Part shown: positions 42,953-52,161 of the stretch, piece after piece
How positions within the stretch are numbered: position 1 is the first letter of the stretch
Layout: each line of letters opens with the position of its first letter
Origin: Actibacterium sp. 188UL27-1
GTDB taxonomy: Bacteria > Pseudomonadota > Alphaproteobacteria > Rhodobacterales > Rhodobacteraceae
DNA: 64,000 nucleotides
Direction of reading: 5' to 3'
NCBI RefSeq assembly: GCF_016901225.1
Contig: NZ_JAFEUL010000008.1
Span: forward strand, 62,001-126,000
Made by a program: the position numbers and the translations under genes
Notes under the pieces: generated by a model
Databases searched by the model: none
The model's input: the letters and a program-made list of their open reading frames with translations, nothing else
Told to the model about the DNA's origin: nothing

Positions 42953-44331
42953 ATGGACACCAAGGCCCTCGCCCATCGATTCCCTGCTGCGTTCAAGTTC
43001 GGCGTGGCGACGGCGTCGTTCCAGATTGAAGGATCGACCAAGGCCGATGGGCGTGGCCCGTCGATCTGGGATGCATTTTCGCACATGCCGGGGCGGGTTT
43101 ATGGTGAGCATAATGGCAACATCGCTTGCGATCACTACAATCGCTGGGAACAGGATTTGGATCTGATCAAATCGCTCAACTCGGGCGCTTACCGGTTTTC
43201 GATTGCCTGGCCTCGGGTCATGCCGGAGGGGCGCGGCAGGGTGAACGAGGCGGGCCTGGATTTCTATGACCGGTTGATTGATGGCCTGGTGGCGCGCGAT
43301 ATTGCCGTGTTCCCCACGCTTTACCATTGGGACTTGCCGCTGGCGTTGATGGGCTATGGTGGCTGGACGGATCGAGACACGGCTGATGCTTTCGCGGATT
43401 ATACCGGCCATGTCGTGCGACGTCTGGGTGATCGGATAGACGCCTTGGCCACGTTTAACGAACCTTGGTGCACGTCTTATCTGGGCCATTACGTTGGTAA
43501 GCACGCGCCGGGAGAACAAAACCTGGACGCTGCCTTGGCCGCGACCCATGTGACAACCTGGCCCATGGCAAGTCGGTCCAGGCGGCGCGGTCAGAGCGGT
43601 CAGATATCCAGATGGGGGTGGTGTTGAATGCAATCTCAACCTACCCGGCCAGTGATGCGCCCGAGGATGTGGCCGCAGCGGAACGGCATTTTCAGTTCCA
43701 CAACGAGATCTATTTCGGCCCGATGTTTGCTGGCCGCTACGGAAACCAATTCATCGAAGCCTACGGTGATAAATTGCGGATGCAGCCCGGCGACCTGGCG
43801 ATTGCGCATCAGCCGCTCGATTGGTGGGGGTTCAACTATTACTACCCTTCCACCGTCATCAATGATCCGAAATCCGATGCCGCTTTTCCCGCCACCATCC
43901 CTGTGCCGTCGACAACATCGAACGTTCGGACAGATATAGGGTGGGAGATCAAGGCGGAGGGTCTGCCCCACTTGTTGCGCCAGGTTTATGATCGCTACGA
44001 TCTGCCGCCGTGTTACATCACGGAAAACGGCGCCTGCTATAACACAGAGGTCGGACCCGATGGTGAGGTGGATGACCAAGCGCGCCTGTCATATCTGATT
44101 GATCACATCGGGGCGGTGGCCGATGCCATTGAGATCGGGATACCGGTCAAAGGGTACTTTGCCTGGTCACTGATGGACAATTATGAATGGGCCGAAGGAT
44201 ACAAGATGCGCTTTAGCATCGTCCATGTGGACTATCACACGCAAGTTCGGACCTTGAAAAAAAGTGGTGCTTGGTTTGGTCAGCTCAGCGCAGATCAGGC
44301 GGCGCAATCTCAGACCGTGGCGGCGGAATAA
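42953..44331 (+). pseudogene. GH1 beta-glucosidase with apparent 1-bp frameshift
   Basis: Family 1 glycoside hydrolase. The first part (from MDTKALAHRFPAAF) has FGVATASFQIEG, the acid/base Glu in TFNEPWCTSYLG and ends correctly at about AALAATHV. From there the frame goes wrong (stop at 43627). The other frame continues with NLAHGKSVQAARSERSDIQMG and runs to 44331 with the nucleophile Glu in YITENGACYN and GYFAWSLMDNYEWAEGY. One missing base near 43551-43557 explains the break; restored, it has about 459 residues, the normal GH1 size. It is either a pseudogene or a sequencing deletion. It overlaps the lacI-type gene tail to tail by 22 bp. Confidence 0.88.
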
Positions 44332-45332
44332 ACCCGCCGGTCTTGCCCGGGTATCTCAAGTTGCTGCATCAGTGCCTTATCGGGCTGTTCGATCCGCTCG
44401 ATCACAGCTTGGGCCAGAAACACTCCCGCGGCCCAGGCATCTTCTTGCTGGCTCAAAATGGCAGGCCGAAACCGGTGCAGAAAAGGGATAGCCTCTTTTG
44501 AGACAAGGTCGATCTCCCCCCCGACCGTCAGTCCGGCATCTTCGATCCCGGTGACTGCAGCCATGCAGGAATTCGCAGAGCCAAAGATGATGCCATCGAC
44601 ATCCAGCCCGTTGCGGAACATCTGAGTGATATGGGCCTGAATTTTGTCGCTTGGGTCATCGCTATCGATTCTCCTAAAGACCTCCAGTTCAACTCCACCC
44701 ATCTGTGCTGCCTGTAGGGCACCGGAAATCATCGCCTGTGAGTAGTTTTGATCCACCGGGGGCGCCAGCAGGCGCAATGATGAACGCCCTTTTTTAAGCA
44801 GCTTTTCCACGGCCAGCGCGCCAAAGGCATGGTTGTCGAAATCGTAATAGGCATGGTCGTCGGCCCAATTCGTGCGGCCATGGGTGGCAAACGGAAATTC
44901 ACGTTCCATCAGATAGGCGATCCGGGGGTCTTCGGGTTGCACCTGATTCAGGATCACCGCATCCGCGGCCCGTGTTTCCACGACATGGCGGATGGGGCGC
45001 ATTGGGTCTTCGTCGGGAAAATAGGGTGTAATTGTCAGGTGATAACTCGTGTCGCGCAAGGCACTGGCGACAGAGTTGATCAGACGGGCCGTCAAGTTCA
45101 TTACATCCGCCTCGGTCGACAGCACTAACGAGATCACGTGAGTTCGCCCGGTGCGTAGCCGAACACCGGCGCGATTCGGGACGTAACCTATTTCATTGGC
45201 GATCTGTCGGACCCGTTCCCGTGTGGCCTTGCCGATATCCTCGGCCCCGCTGAGCGCGCGGGATACGGTGGGCACGGCCAAGCCCGTCAATTGGGCGATG
45301 GTCTTTAAGGTTGGTCGCGGTTCGTTCGCCAT
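44310..45332 (-). CDS. LacI-family regulator of the beta-glucoside operon
   Basis: 340 residues from MANEPRPTLKTIAQLTGLAVPTVSRALSG, with a standard helix-turn-helix and hinge (GVRLRTGRT). The effector domain resembles AglR/CelR-like regulators of glucoside use (FPFATHGRTNW, YYDFDNHAFGALAVEKLL). It lies between the glucosidase and the importer genes, and both promoters carry the same CTAAAACGATTTAG site, which is good evidence that this is the repressor for both. The reading frame is intact although three neighbours are damaged. Confidence 0.9.
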   Translation of the reverse strand: MANEPRPTLKTIAQLTGLAVPTVSRALSGAEDIGKATRERVRQIANEIGYVPNRAGVRLRTGRTHVISLVLSTEADVMNLTARLINSVASALRDTSYHLTITPYFPDEDPMRPIRHVVETRAADAVILNQVQPEDPRIAYLMEREFPFATHGRTNWADDHAYYDFDNHAFGALAVEKLLKKGRSSLRLLAPPVDQNYSQAMISGALQAAQMGGVELEVFRRIDSDDPSDKIQAHITQMFRNGLDVDGIIFGSANSCMAAVTGIEDAGLTVGGEIDLVSKEAIPFLHRFRPAILSQQEDAWAAGVFLAQAVIERIEQPDKALMQQLEIPGQDRRVYSAATV

Positions 45333-45442
45333 AAGGATGGCCCTCTGAGAGGAAATTTGCTCCGGATGCATGAAATGAGCAATCCTCTAGCAAGAGCAAG
45401 GGCATTCACGCGCCGTTACCGCCAAATAGGCTTTTTTTAAAA

Positions 45443-45456
45443 CTAAAACGATTTAG
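45443..45456. promoter_or_regulatory. LacI-type operator, importer promoter
   Basis: Second exact copy of CTAAAACGATTTAG, 36 bp before the binding-protein ATG. A degenerate half-like copy (CTATAACGATGTA) follows about 18 bp downstream. Confidence 0.7.
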
Positions 45457-45491
45457 ATTTCACTATAACGATGTAAACCGGGAGGAAAGCT

Positions 45492-46729
45492 ATGAAATGG
45501 TCAATGTCATTCGCGATTGCAGGCTCCGTCCTGTGCGCCACGCAGCTTGCCGCAGACGGCGTCAAGTTGGAGGTGACACATTGGTGGACTTCCGGTGGCG
45601 AGGCCAAGGCCGTGGCAGAGCTGGCCCGGATCTTCAACGACACGACCGCGCATGAATGGGTCGACGGCGCTATCGCCGGTGGTGGGTCCACCGCGCGTCC
45701 CGTGATGATCAGCCGTATCACTGGTGGGGACGCCATGCATGCTACCCAGTTCAATCATGGCCGCCAGGCCGAGGAATTGGTGGAAGCCGGTTTGATGCTG
45801 GACCTGACTGATGTCGCCGAAGCCGAAGGGTGGCGTGAAACGATCAACCCCGTCTCCCTGCTGGACAATTGCACCATTGAAGGCCGGGTCTACTGCGTGC
45901 CGATCAATATCCATTCCTGGCAGTGGCTTTTGATGAGCAACGAAGCCTTTGCCGATGCCGGGCTTGAGATTCCTCATAACTGGGACGAGTTTGTGGCCGC
46001 CGCGCCCAAGCTGGAGGACGCCGGTAAAGTACCGCTCGCCATAGGGCAGCAGCCCTGGCAGACCGCAGGTGCCTTTGGCGTTCTGAATGTTGCCGTGGGG
46101 GTGAAGATCTGTGGCGGCGGGTCAACATCGACAAATCAGCCGAGGCCGCAGCCTCACCGGAAATGACCGCAGTCTTTGACGCCGCCAATGTCGCCCGACA
46201 ATTGTCCAAAGACTCCAATGTTGGCGACTGGAACCCGGCCACCGCTATGGTGATCAACGGTCAGGCCGGAGGCCAGATCATGGGAGACTGGGCCCAGGGT
46301 GAGTTTGCCATCGCCGGCAAGGTCGCGGGAAAGGATTATACCTGCCTGCCGGGTTCGGGCGTGAACGAGGTCATCTCGACGGGGGGCGATGCATTCTATT
46401 TCCCCAAACACGACGATCCGGCCGTCACTGCAGCGCAAAAGGAACTAGCCAAGGCCATGTTCTCGAAAGAGGCGCAGGTCGCGTTCAATTTGAAGAAAGG
46501 CTCCCTACCTGTGCGCGGGGACATAGATCTGTCTGCCGCCAATGATTGTATGAAGAAGGGTTTGGAGATCTTGGCCGCCGGAAACATCCTGCCCTCGGGC
46601 GAGGAATTCCTGTCCGCCGACACGGTGGAGCAGACCAAGGACCTCTTTACCGAATTTTGGAACGATCGCAGCATGACCATCGAGGCCGCACAAGCGCGGT
46701 ACGCAGATATCATCGGTTCCGCGAACTAG
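45492..46729 (+). pseudogene. Sugar ABC binding protein with apparent 1-bp frameshift
   Basis: Extracellular carbohydrate-binding protein. The first frame (from MKWSMSFAIAGSV) has a Sec signal, LEVTHWWTSGGEAKAV and IPHNWDEFVAAAPKLE, and stays sensible to about GVLNVAVG; it then stops at 46166. The true continuation is in another frame: EDLWRRVNIDKSAEAAASPEM, then GQIMGDWAQGEF and GNILPSGEEFLS to 46729. The break is in a run of five G at 46097-46101; six G would restore about 412 residues, the usual length. It is either real decay or a homopolymer error. Confidence 0.86.
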
Positions 46730-46739
46730 TCCGCCTCCC

Positions 46740-46769
46740 GGTCGGCACCTCTCACTCGGGGTGCCGATC
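46740..46769 (+). terminator. Hairpin between binding protein and permease
   Basis: GGTCGGCACC at 46740 pairs with GGTGCCGATC at 46760 (10 bp, one G-U), 10-nt loop, no T-run. It lies 10 bp after the binding-protein stop and 20 bp before the first permease. Confidence 0.5.
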
Positions 46770-46789
46770 ATCACGGAGGATACACAAGC

Positions 46790-47686
46790 ATGTCCTACCG
46801 CGCCAAACGTCCCAACCGGCTGTTTCGCAACCTGTCGGCCAAGATCGCGGCCTTGCCCATGATCGTGACGGCCTTGTGTGTGTTCATTGGATGCACAGTC
46901 TGGACCGTGCTCTATTCCTTCACCAAATCGCGGATGTTGCCCAAGGCGGATTTCGTAGGCCTGCTGCAATATGAGCGATTGTGGGACACCCGGCGCTGGA
47001 TCCTCTCGGTTGAAAACCTGGCCATCTTCGGAGGGTGCATGATGGTGCTGAGCCTGGTCATTGGCTTCAGCCTCGCCGCGCTTCTGGATCAAAAGATCCG
47101 GTTTGAAAACGCAATCCGCACGATCATCCTGTATCCCTTCGCTTTGGGTTTCGTTGTCACCGGCTTGGTGTGGCAATGGATCCTGAACCCTGATTTTGGC
47201 CTACAATCGGTCGTTCGCGGCTTTGGCTGGGCCGGTTTCGAATTCGACCCGCTTTTCGATGTGGATATCGTGATCTACGGCGTGTTGATCGCGGCGGTCT
47301 GGCAAGGCTCTGGTTTCATCATGATCGTCATGTTGGCGGGCTTACGCGGCATTGATCAGGAGATTTGGAAAGCCGCCCACATCGATGGCATACCGGCTTG
47401 GAAGACATACGTGGTGGTCATCATTCCGATGATGCGCCCCGTCTTTGTCACGGCGCTTGTCCTGATCGCAAGCGGCATCATCAAGGTCTATGATCTGGTT
47501 AAAGCCCAAACCAATGGGGGCCCGGGCATCGCGTCGGAAGTGCCTGCCAAATACGTCATCGACATGATGTTCAACAACCTCAACCTCGGGCAGGGCTTCG
47601 CGGCCTCCAACATGATGCTGCTGTCGGTCCTCGTGATCCTGATCCCCTGGGCTTACCTGGAGTTTGGAGGCAAGAAACATGCATAA
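46790..47686 (+). CDS. Sugar ABC permease (MalF-like)
   Basis: 298 residues with six hydrophobic segments (MIVTALCVFIGCTVWTVLYS, MMVLSLVIGFSLAALLD, TIILYPFALGFVVTGLVW and others). The EAA coupling loop is IDQEIWKAAHIDGIPAWKTYVVVIIPMM. Its reading frame is intact. The 3' end overlaps the next permease start by 8 bp. Confidence 0.92.
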   Translation: MSYRAKRPNRLFRNLSAKIAALPMIVTALCVFIGCTVWTVLYSFTKSRMLPKADFVGLLQYERLWDTRRWILSVENLAIFGGCMMVLSLVIGFSLAALLDQKIRFENAIRTIILYPFALGFVVTGLVWQWILNPDFGLQSVVRGFGWAGFEFDPLFDVDIVIYGVLIAAVWQGSGFIMIVMLAGLRGIDQEIWKAAHIDGIPAWKTYVVVIIPMMRPVFVTALVLIASGIIKVYDLVKAQTNGGPGIASEVPAKYVIDMMFNNLNLGQGFAASNMMLLSVLVILIPWAYLEFGGKKHA

Positions 47687-48587
47687 TCCTGTGCTTGATG
47701 CCCCCTTGGCCGCTCTGGCTGATGCGCCGGCGGGTCCAAAGCCGCAAAAGCGGTTTTCCGGTGGCAACATCATGTTGTGGTCAGTGCTGGTGGTCGTGCT
47801 CGCCTATTATGTCTTGCCGCTTTACGTGATGGTCGTGACCTCGCTCAAAGGCATGCCCGAGATCCGCATGGGCAATATCTTCTCCCCGCCACTGGAGGTG
47901 ACGTTTGAGCCGTGGAAACGCGCCGCGTTCGAGGTTTGCACAGGGCTGAGCTGCGATGGTTTGAGCAAGGGGTTCTGGAATTCCGTTCAAATCCTCATCC
48001 CGTCCATTGGGTTGGCCAGCGTAAACGGTTATGCCCTGGCGAATTGGAAGTTCAGGGGATCAGAGGTTTTCTTTACCATCCTCATCTTTGGCGCCTTCAT
48101 CCCCTATCAGGTGATGATCTATCCGATCGCGATCATCCTGCGCGAACTCGGCCTGTTCGGCAGCGTGACGGGGCTGGTCCTGGTCCATACCGTGTTCGGC
48201 ATGCCCATCTTGACACTGCTCTTTCGCAACTACTTCACATCGCTGCCGGAGGAACTGTTCAAGGCCGCCCGTATAGATGGGGCCGGGTTCTGGTCGATCT
48301 ATTTTCGGGTCATGCTGCCCATGTCGTTACCGATTTTTGTTGTGGCGATGATCCTGCAAGTCACCGGGATCTGGAGCGATTTCCTGTTCGGCGTGATCTA
48401 CACAAAGCCGGACCACTATCCGATGACCGTGCAACTCAACAACATCGTCAACGCCGTCCAGGGCGTGAAGGAATACAACGTCAACATGGCAGCCACGCTG
48501 CTGACCGGGCTGGTGCCGCTGGTGATCTACTTCGCCTCCGGCAAGCTTTTCGTACGCGGTATCGCGGCGGGAGCTGTGAAAGGGTAG
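47679..48587 (+). CDS. Sugar ABC permease (MalG-like)
   Basis: 302 residues from MHNPVLDAPLAALAD. Hydrophobic segments include WSVLVVVLAYYVLPLYVMVVTS and FFTILIFGAFIPYQVMIYPI; the coupling loop is LPEELFKAARIDGAGFWSIYFRVMLPMS. The ATG at 47679 is preceded by GGAGG. It forms the membrane pair with the MalF-like gene. It precedes the ATPase by 4 bp. Confidence 0.92.
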   Translation: MHNPVLDAPLAALADAPAGPKPQKRFSGGNIMLWSVLVVVLAYYVLPLYVMVVTSLKGMPEIRMGNIFSPPLEVTFEPWKRAAFEVCTGLSCDGLSKGFWNSVQILIPSIGLASVNGYALANWKFRGSEVFFTILIFGAFIPYQVMIYPIAIILRELGLFGSVTGLVLVHTVFGMPILTLLFRNYFTSLPEELFKAARIDGAGFWSIYFRVMLPMSLPIFVVAMILQVTGIWSDFLFGVIYTKPDHYPMTVQLNNIVNAVQGVKEYNVNMAATLLTGLVPLVIYFASGKLFVRGIAAGAVKG

Positions 48588-48591
48588 GCTG

Positions 48592-49686
48592 ATGAATATG
48601 CAGAACGTGGTTGAAACGCTTGAGGCGTCGGTCTCAATCCGGGGGCTCGACCTGAACTTCGGGGTGGTCAATGTCTTGCAGGGCCTGGACCTTGATGTGG
48701 CGCAGGGGGAGTTTCTGGTTCTCCTCGGCTCTTCCGGTTGTGGCAAGTCCACGGTGCTGAACTGCATTGCGGGGCTTGTAGACCTGAGCGCGGGGCAGAT
48801 CTTCATTAACGGGCAGAATGTCACCTGGGCGGAGCCCTCGGATCGCGGCATCGATATGGTCTTTCAATCCTACGCGCTTTACCCGCAGATGACGGTCGAG
48901 GGAAATATGAGCTTTGGCCTGCGCAATGCTGGTATGGCCCGGGCTGAGATTGCGACCCGCGTGGCCAAAGCTGCCAAGATCCTGCAACTGGAGCCGCTGC
49001 TCAAACGCAAGCCCGCCGCCTTGTCCGGCGGCCAACGCCAGCGGGTTGCCATCGGGCGCGCCCTGGTGCGCGATGTCGATGTCTTCCTGTTTGATGAGCC
49101 CTTATCGAACCTTGATGCCAAGTTGCGCGCCGATCTGCGGGTTGAGATCAAGCGCCTGTACCAACAACTGGGCAACACAATGATCTACGTGACCCATGAT
49201 CAGGTTGAGGCGATGACCCTGGCCGACCGCATCGCTGTGATGAAAGGTGGCAAGATCATGCAGCTTGGCACCCCGGATGAGATTTATAATCGCCCCCAAA
49301 ACCTCTATGTCGCGGATTTCATCGGTGCACCTGCCATGAATTTCATCGGGCCGCGTTTGCACGGTGACAGGGTCACGTTCGGTGAGCATGATATCTGCAT
49401 TCCGCATCTCGGTGGCGGCGTGGAGTAAGCCGTTGTGATGGGTATCCGTCCGGAAAACGTGTTGGTTGGTCCCGCGGCGCAAGACGCTGATTTGGTTCTG
49501 GACGCACAGCTTGACTTGGTGGAGCCAATGGGGGCGGATACGCTGGTCTGGACGACACTGGCAGGTCAGCCCTTCCGTATTCGGATCGATGGCCAGACCA
49601 AAGTGAAACCCGGCGAGCGCCTGCAGATCGGGATTACATCCAGCACTTGTGCTGTCTTTGACAAACGCACCGAAGCGCGGCTTTAA
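48592..49686 (+). pseudogene. Sugar ABC ATPase with in-frame stop before the last domain
   Basis: MsmX/UgpC-type ATPase. The intact part (278 codons) has Walker A GSSGCGKST, signature [14 protein letters not shown], Walker B VFLFDEPLSNLD and the THDQVEAM switch. A TAA at 49426-49428 then interrupts the frame, but the same frame goes on with VVMGIRPENVLVGP and a normal TOBE-type end at 49686. Together 364 codons match the family's length. The lost part is most of the C-terminal regulatory domain, so the short protein could still hydrolyse ATP. Unlike the two frameshifts nearby, this change is not explained by an indel error. Confidence 0.85.
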
Positions 49687-51017
49687 TCCAGCACCTCATC
49701 AATCGCGCGGCCCAGCTTGTCGACCAGTTCGTCGGCCTGATCCTCTGTCAGGATAAAGGGCGGGGCGAGCAAAACATGATCGCCCCGCCTTCCATCAACG
49801 GTGCCGCCCATGGGATAGCACATCAGGCCGTGGGCCATGGCGGCGGACTTCAGCTTTGCATGTACCCGCCGCGCGGGATCAAAAGGCGCCTTGGTGGTAC
49901 GATGCGCTACCAATTCCAGCCCTAAAAACAGCCCGCGGCCGCGGATGTCGCCCACATGGGCATGCTGGCTGAACCGTTCCACCAGCCGTTCCCGCAAACT
50001 GTCTCCGACCGGTGTCACGCGATCCGCCAGACCATCATCCACCAACCGGTCCAAAACGGCCCTCGCCGCCGCGCAGGCAGTGGGATGGGCCAGATAGGTG
50101 TGCCCATGTTGCAAAAATCCGCTGCCATCGCGGATCGCACCATAGATCTTGCTGGTGCACAGCATCGCACCGATGGGTTGATACCCCGCACCCAACCCCT
50201 TGGCGATGGCGCAGATATCGGGGGCGATCCCGTCCTGTTCACAGGCAAACAAGGTGCCGGTCCGGCCCATACCGCACATCACCTCATCCAGGATCAGCAA
50301 AATGCCATACCGGTCGCACAAGGCCCGAAGCTGCCGAAAGTAATCGCCGACCGGGGGCACCGCACCTAGTGTCGCCCCGACGACCGGTTCCGCGACAATT
50401 GCCATGACCGTTTCGGGGCCTAGGCGGAGGATCTCATCCTGCATCTCCGCAATCAGGCGGGCGACATAACCAGCCTCGGTCTCGCCGTCGATCTGGTCGC
50501 GGTAGGCATAGCAGGGTGCGACGTGGCTGACCAAGATCAGCAGTGGGTCAAACGGTTCGCGCCGCCAGGCATTCCCGCCCACGGCTAGCGCCCCCAGCGT
50601 GTTGCCATGGTAGCTTTGCCGCCGCGCGATGATCCTTGACCGCTGGGGTTGGCCAACCTCCAGATGGTACTGGCGCGCCAGCTTCAGCGCGGCCTCCATC
50701 GCTTCGGACCCGCCGGAGACGAGATAAACCCGGTCCAGTCCTCCAGGGGCCAGGTCGATCAGCCGCTCCGCAAGCTCTTCGGCCGGATTTGAGATGAAAA
50801 AGCCGGTATGCGCATAGGCGATCTGATCAGCCTGCGCCTTGATCGCACCGATCACATGGGCGTCGCCATGGCCCAGGCACGACACCGCAGCCCCGCCACA
50901 TCCATCAAGATAGGCGGTGCCGTCGGTGTCATAAAGATAGGCGCCCGCGCCTCGTGCAACCCGGGGCAACTGGCTGTGGCAATGGCGCGCAAAGACATGA
51001 CTCACAGCGAAATCCAA
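49683..51017 (-). CDS. Class III PLP aminotransferase, aspartate aminotransferase family
   Basis: 444 residues. Class III signatures: VSGGSEAMEAALKLARQYH at the cofactor phosphate site, SYHGNTLGALAVGG, the Asp segment LLILDEVMCGMGRTG, and the Schiff-base Lys in AIAKGLGAGYQPIGA. Members use omega-amino acids, polyamines or amines; the amino donor cannot be read here. The gene overlaps the end of the damaged ATPase by 4 bp tail to tail, and its start is about 110 bp from the TAXI binding protein gene on the other strand. Confidence 0.9.
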   Translation of the reverse strand: MDFAVSHVFARHCHSQLPRVARGAGAYLYDTDGTAYLDGCGGAAVSCLGHGDAHVIGAIKAQADQIAYAHTGFFISNPAEELAERLIDLAPGGLDRVYLVSGGSEAMEAALKLARQYHLEVGQPQRSRIIARRQSYHGNTLGALAVGGNAWRREPFDPLLILVSHVAPCYAYRDQIDGETEAGYVARLIAEMQDEILRLGPETVMAIVAEPVVGATLGAVPPVGDYFRQLRALCDRYGILLILDEVMCGMGRTGTLFACEQDGIAPDICAIAKGLGAGYQPIGAMLCTSKIYGAIRDGSGFLQHGHTYLAHPTACAAARAVLDRLVDDGLADRVTPVGDSLRERLVERFSQHAHVGDIRGRGLFLGLELVAHRTTKAPFDPARRVHAKLKSAAMAHGLMCYPMGGTVDGRRGDHVLLAPPFILTEDQADELVDKLGRAIDEVLD

Positions 51018-51126
51018 TGGGTAACTTCATCTTAGTTAATGCGTGGAGTTGTCAGTTTGGCAAGTTCCGGCTCTACTGAGCACGATCGAGTCCCTCCGAG
51101 GGGCTGATACAACTGGGAGCAAACAC

Positions 51127-52089
51127 ATGAAAAACATGATTTTCGGCACGGCAATCGCCGGTGCCATTGCCATCGGTGGTGCGGCAAGCGCGCAGGACTT
51201 TATCTCAATTGGCACCGGCGGCGTCACCGGCGTTTATTACCCGACTGGCGGCGCGATCTGCCGGATGGTCAACAAAACCCGGAAGGAGCATGGCATCCGT
51301 TGCGCTGTCGAATCCACCGGCGGGTCAGTCTACAACATCAACACGATCAAGGGGGGCGAGCTGGAATTTGGCGTGGCCCAGTCCGATTGGCAGTACCATG
51401 CCTTTAACGGCACATCGAAATTCGAAGGAGATGCTGCCTTCCCCGGCATCCGCGCCGTGTTCTCGGTCCATCCAGAACCCTTCACCCTGATCGTGCGCGG
51501 CGATAGCGGCATCACCAGCTTTGACCAGATCAAGGGCAAGCGCGTGAATATCGGCAACCCCGGCTCTGGCCAGCGCGCGACTATGGAGGTGGTGATGGCC
51601 GCCTTCGACATCGGTATGGACGATCTGGCCCTTGCGACCGAGTATAAGGGTTCGGAAATGGCCAAGCAGCTCTGTGACGGCAATATCGACGCCATGATCT
51701 ACACGATCGGTCATCCTGCAGCGGCCATCAAAGAGGCGACAACGACCTGTGATGCGTTCCTCGTCTCGGTCACCGGTGCGCCCATCGACAAGCTGGTGGA
51801 GGACAATCCGTTCTACCGCAAGGCGACCATCCCGGGCGGCATGTATACCGGAACCGATGGCGACACTGAAACCTTCGGCGTTGGCGCCACCTTTGTCACC
51901 TCCGACACCGTGTCAGAAGATGTCGTCTATGTCGTGGCCAAGGCCGTGATGGACAACATCGATGACCTGCGCAAACAGCACCCGGCCTTTGAAAACCTCG
52001 ACCCCGCCGAAATGGTGAAAGACGGTCTCAGCGCCCCGCTGCATCCGGGTGCAGAGAAGGCGTATAAAGAACTCGGTTTGCTTCAGTAA
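51127..52089 (+). CDS. TAXI-family TRAP solute-binding protein
   Basis: 320 residues with a Sec signal (MIFGTAIAGAIAIGGAASAQ). The TAXI family is recognised by FISIGTGGVTGVYYPTGGAICRM, ESTGGSVYNINTIKGGELEFGVAQSDW and GKRVNIGNPGSGQRATMEVV. Such proteins supply carboxylates such as glutamate to TAXI-TRAP importers. A GGGAG ribosome site precedes the ATG at 51127. A strong terminator separates it from the permease gene. Confidence 0.93.
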   Translation: MKNMIFGTAIAGAIAIGGAASAQDFISIGTGGVTGVYYPTGGAICRMVNKTRKEHGIRCAVESTGGSVYNINTIKGGELEFGVAQSDWQYHAFNGTSKFEGDAAFPGIRAVFSVHPEPFTLIVRGDSGITSFDQIKGKRVNIGNPGSGQRATMEVVMAAFDIGMDDLALATEYKGSEMAKQLCDGNIDAMIYTIGHPAAAIKEATTTCDAFLVSVTGAPIDKLVEDNPFYRKATIPGGMYTGTDGDTETFGVGATFVTSDTVSEDVVYVVAKAVMDNIDDLRKQHPAFENLDPAEMVKDGLSAPLHPGAEKAYKELGLLQ

Positions 52090-52101
52090 TCCAAGACCCT
52101 T

Positions 52102-52130
52102 GAAAGGGCCCGCCCTGCGCGGGCCCTTTC
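52102..52130 (+). terminator. Strong intrinsic hairpin after TAXI binding protein
   Basis: GAAAGGGCCCGC at 52102-52113 is the exact reverse complement of 52119-52130 with a 5-nt loop, followed by GTTTATC. Position directly between binding protein and permease suggests partial termination, keeping binding protein in excess. Confidence 0.8.
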
Positions 52131-52161
52131 GTTTATCAATAACAAAACGCTGGGGGGCCCC

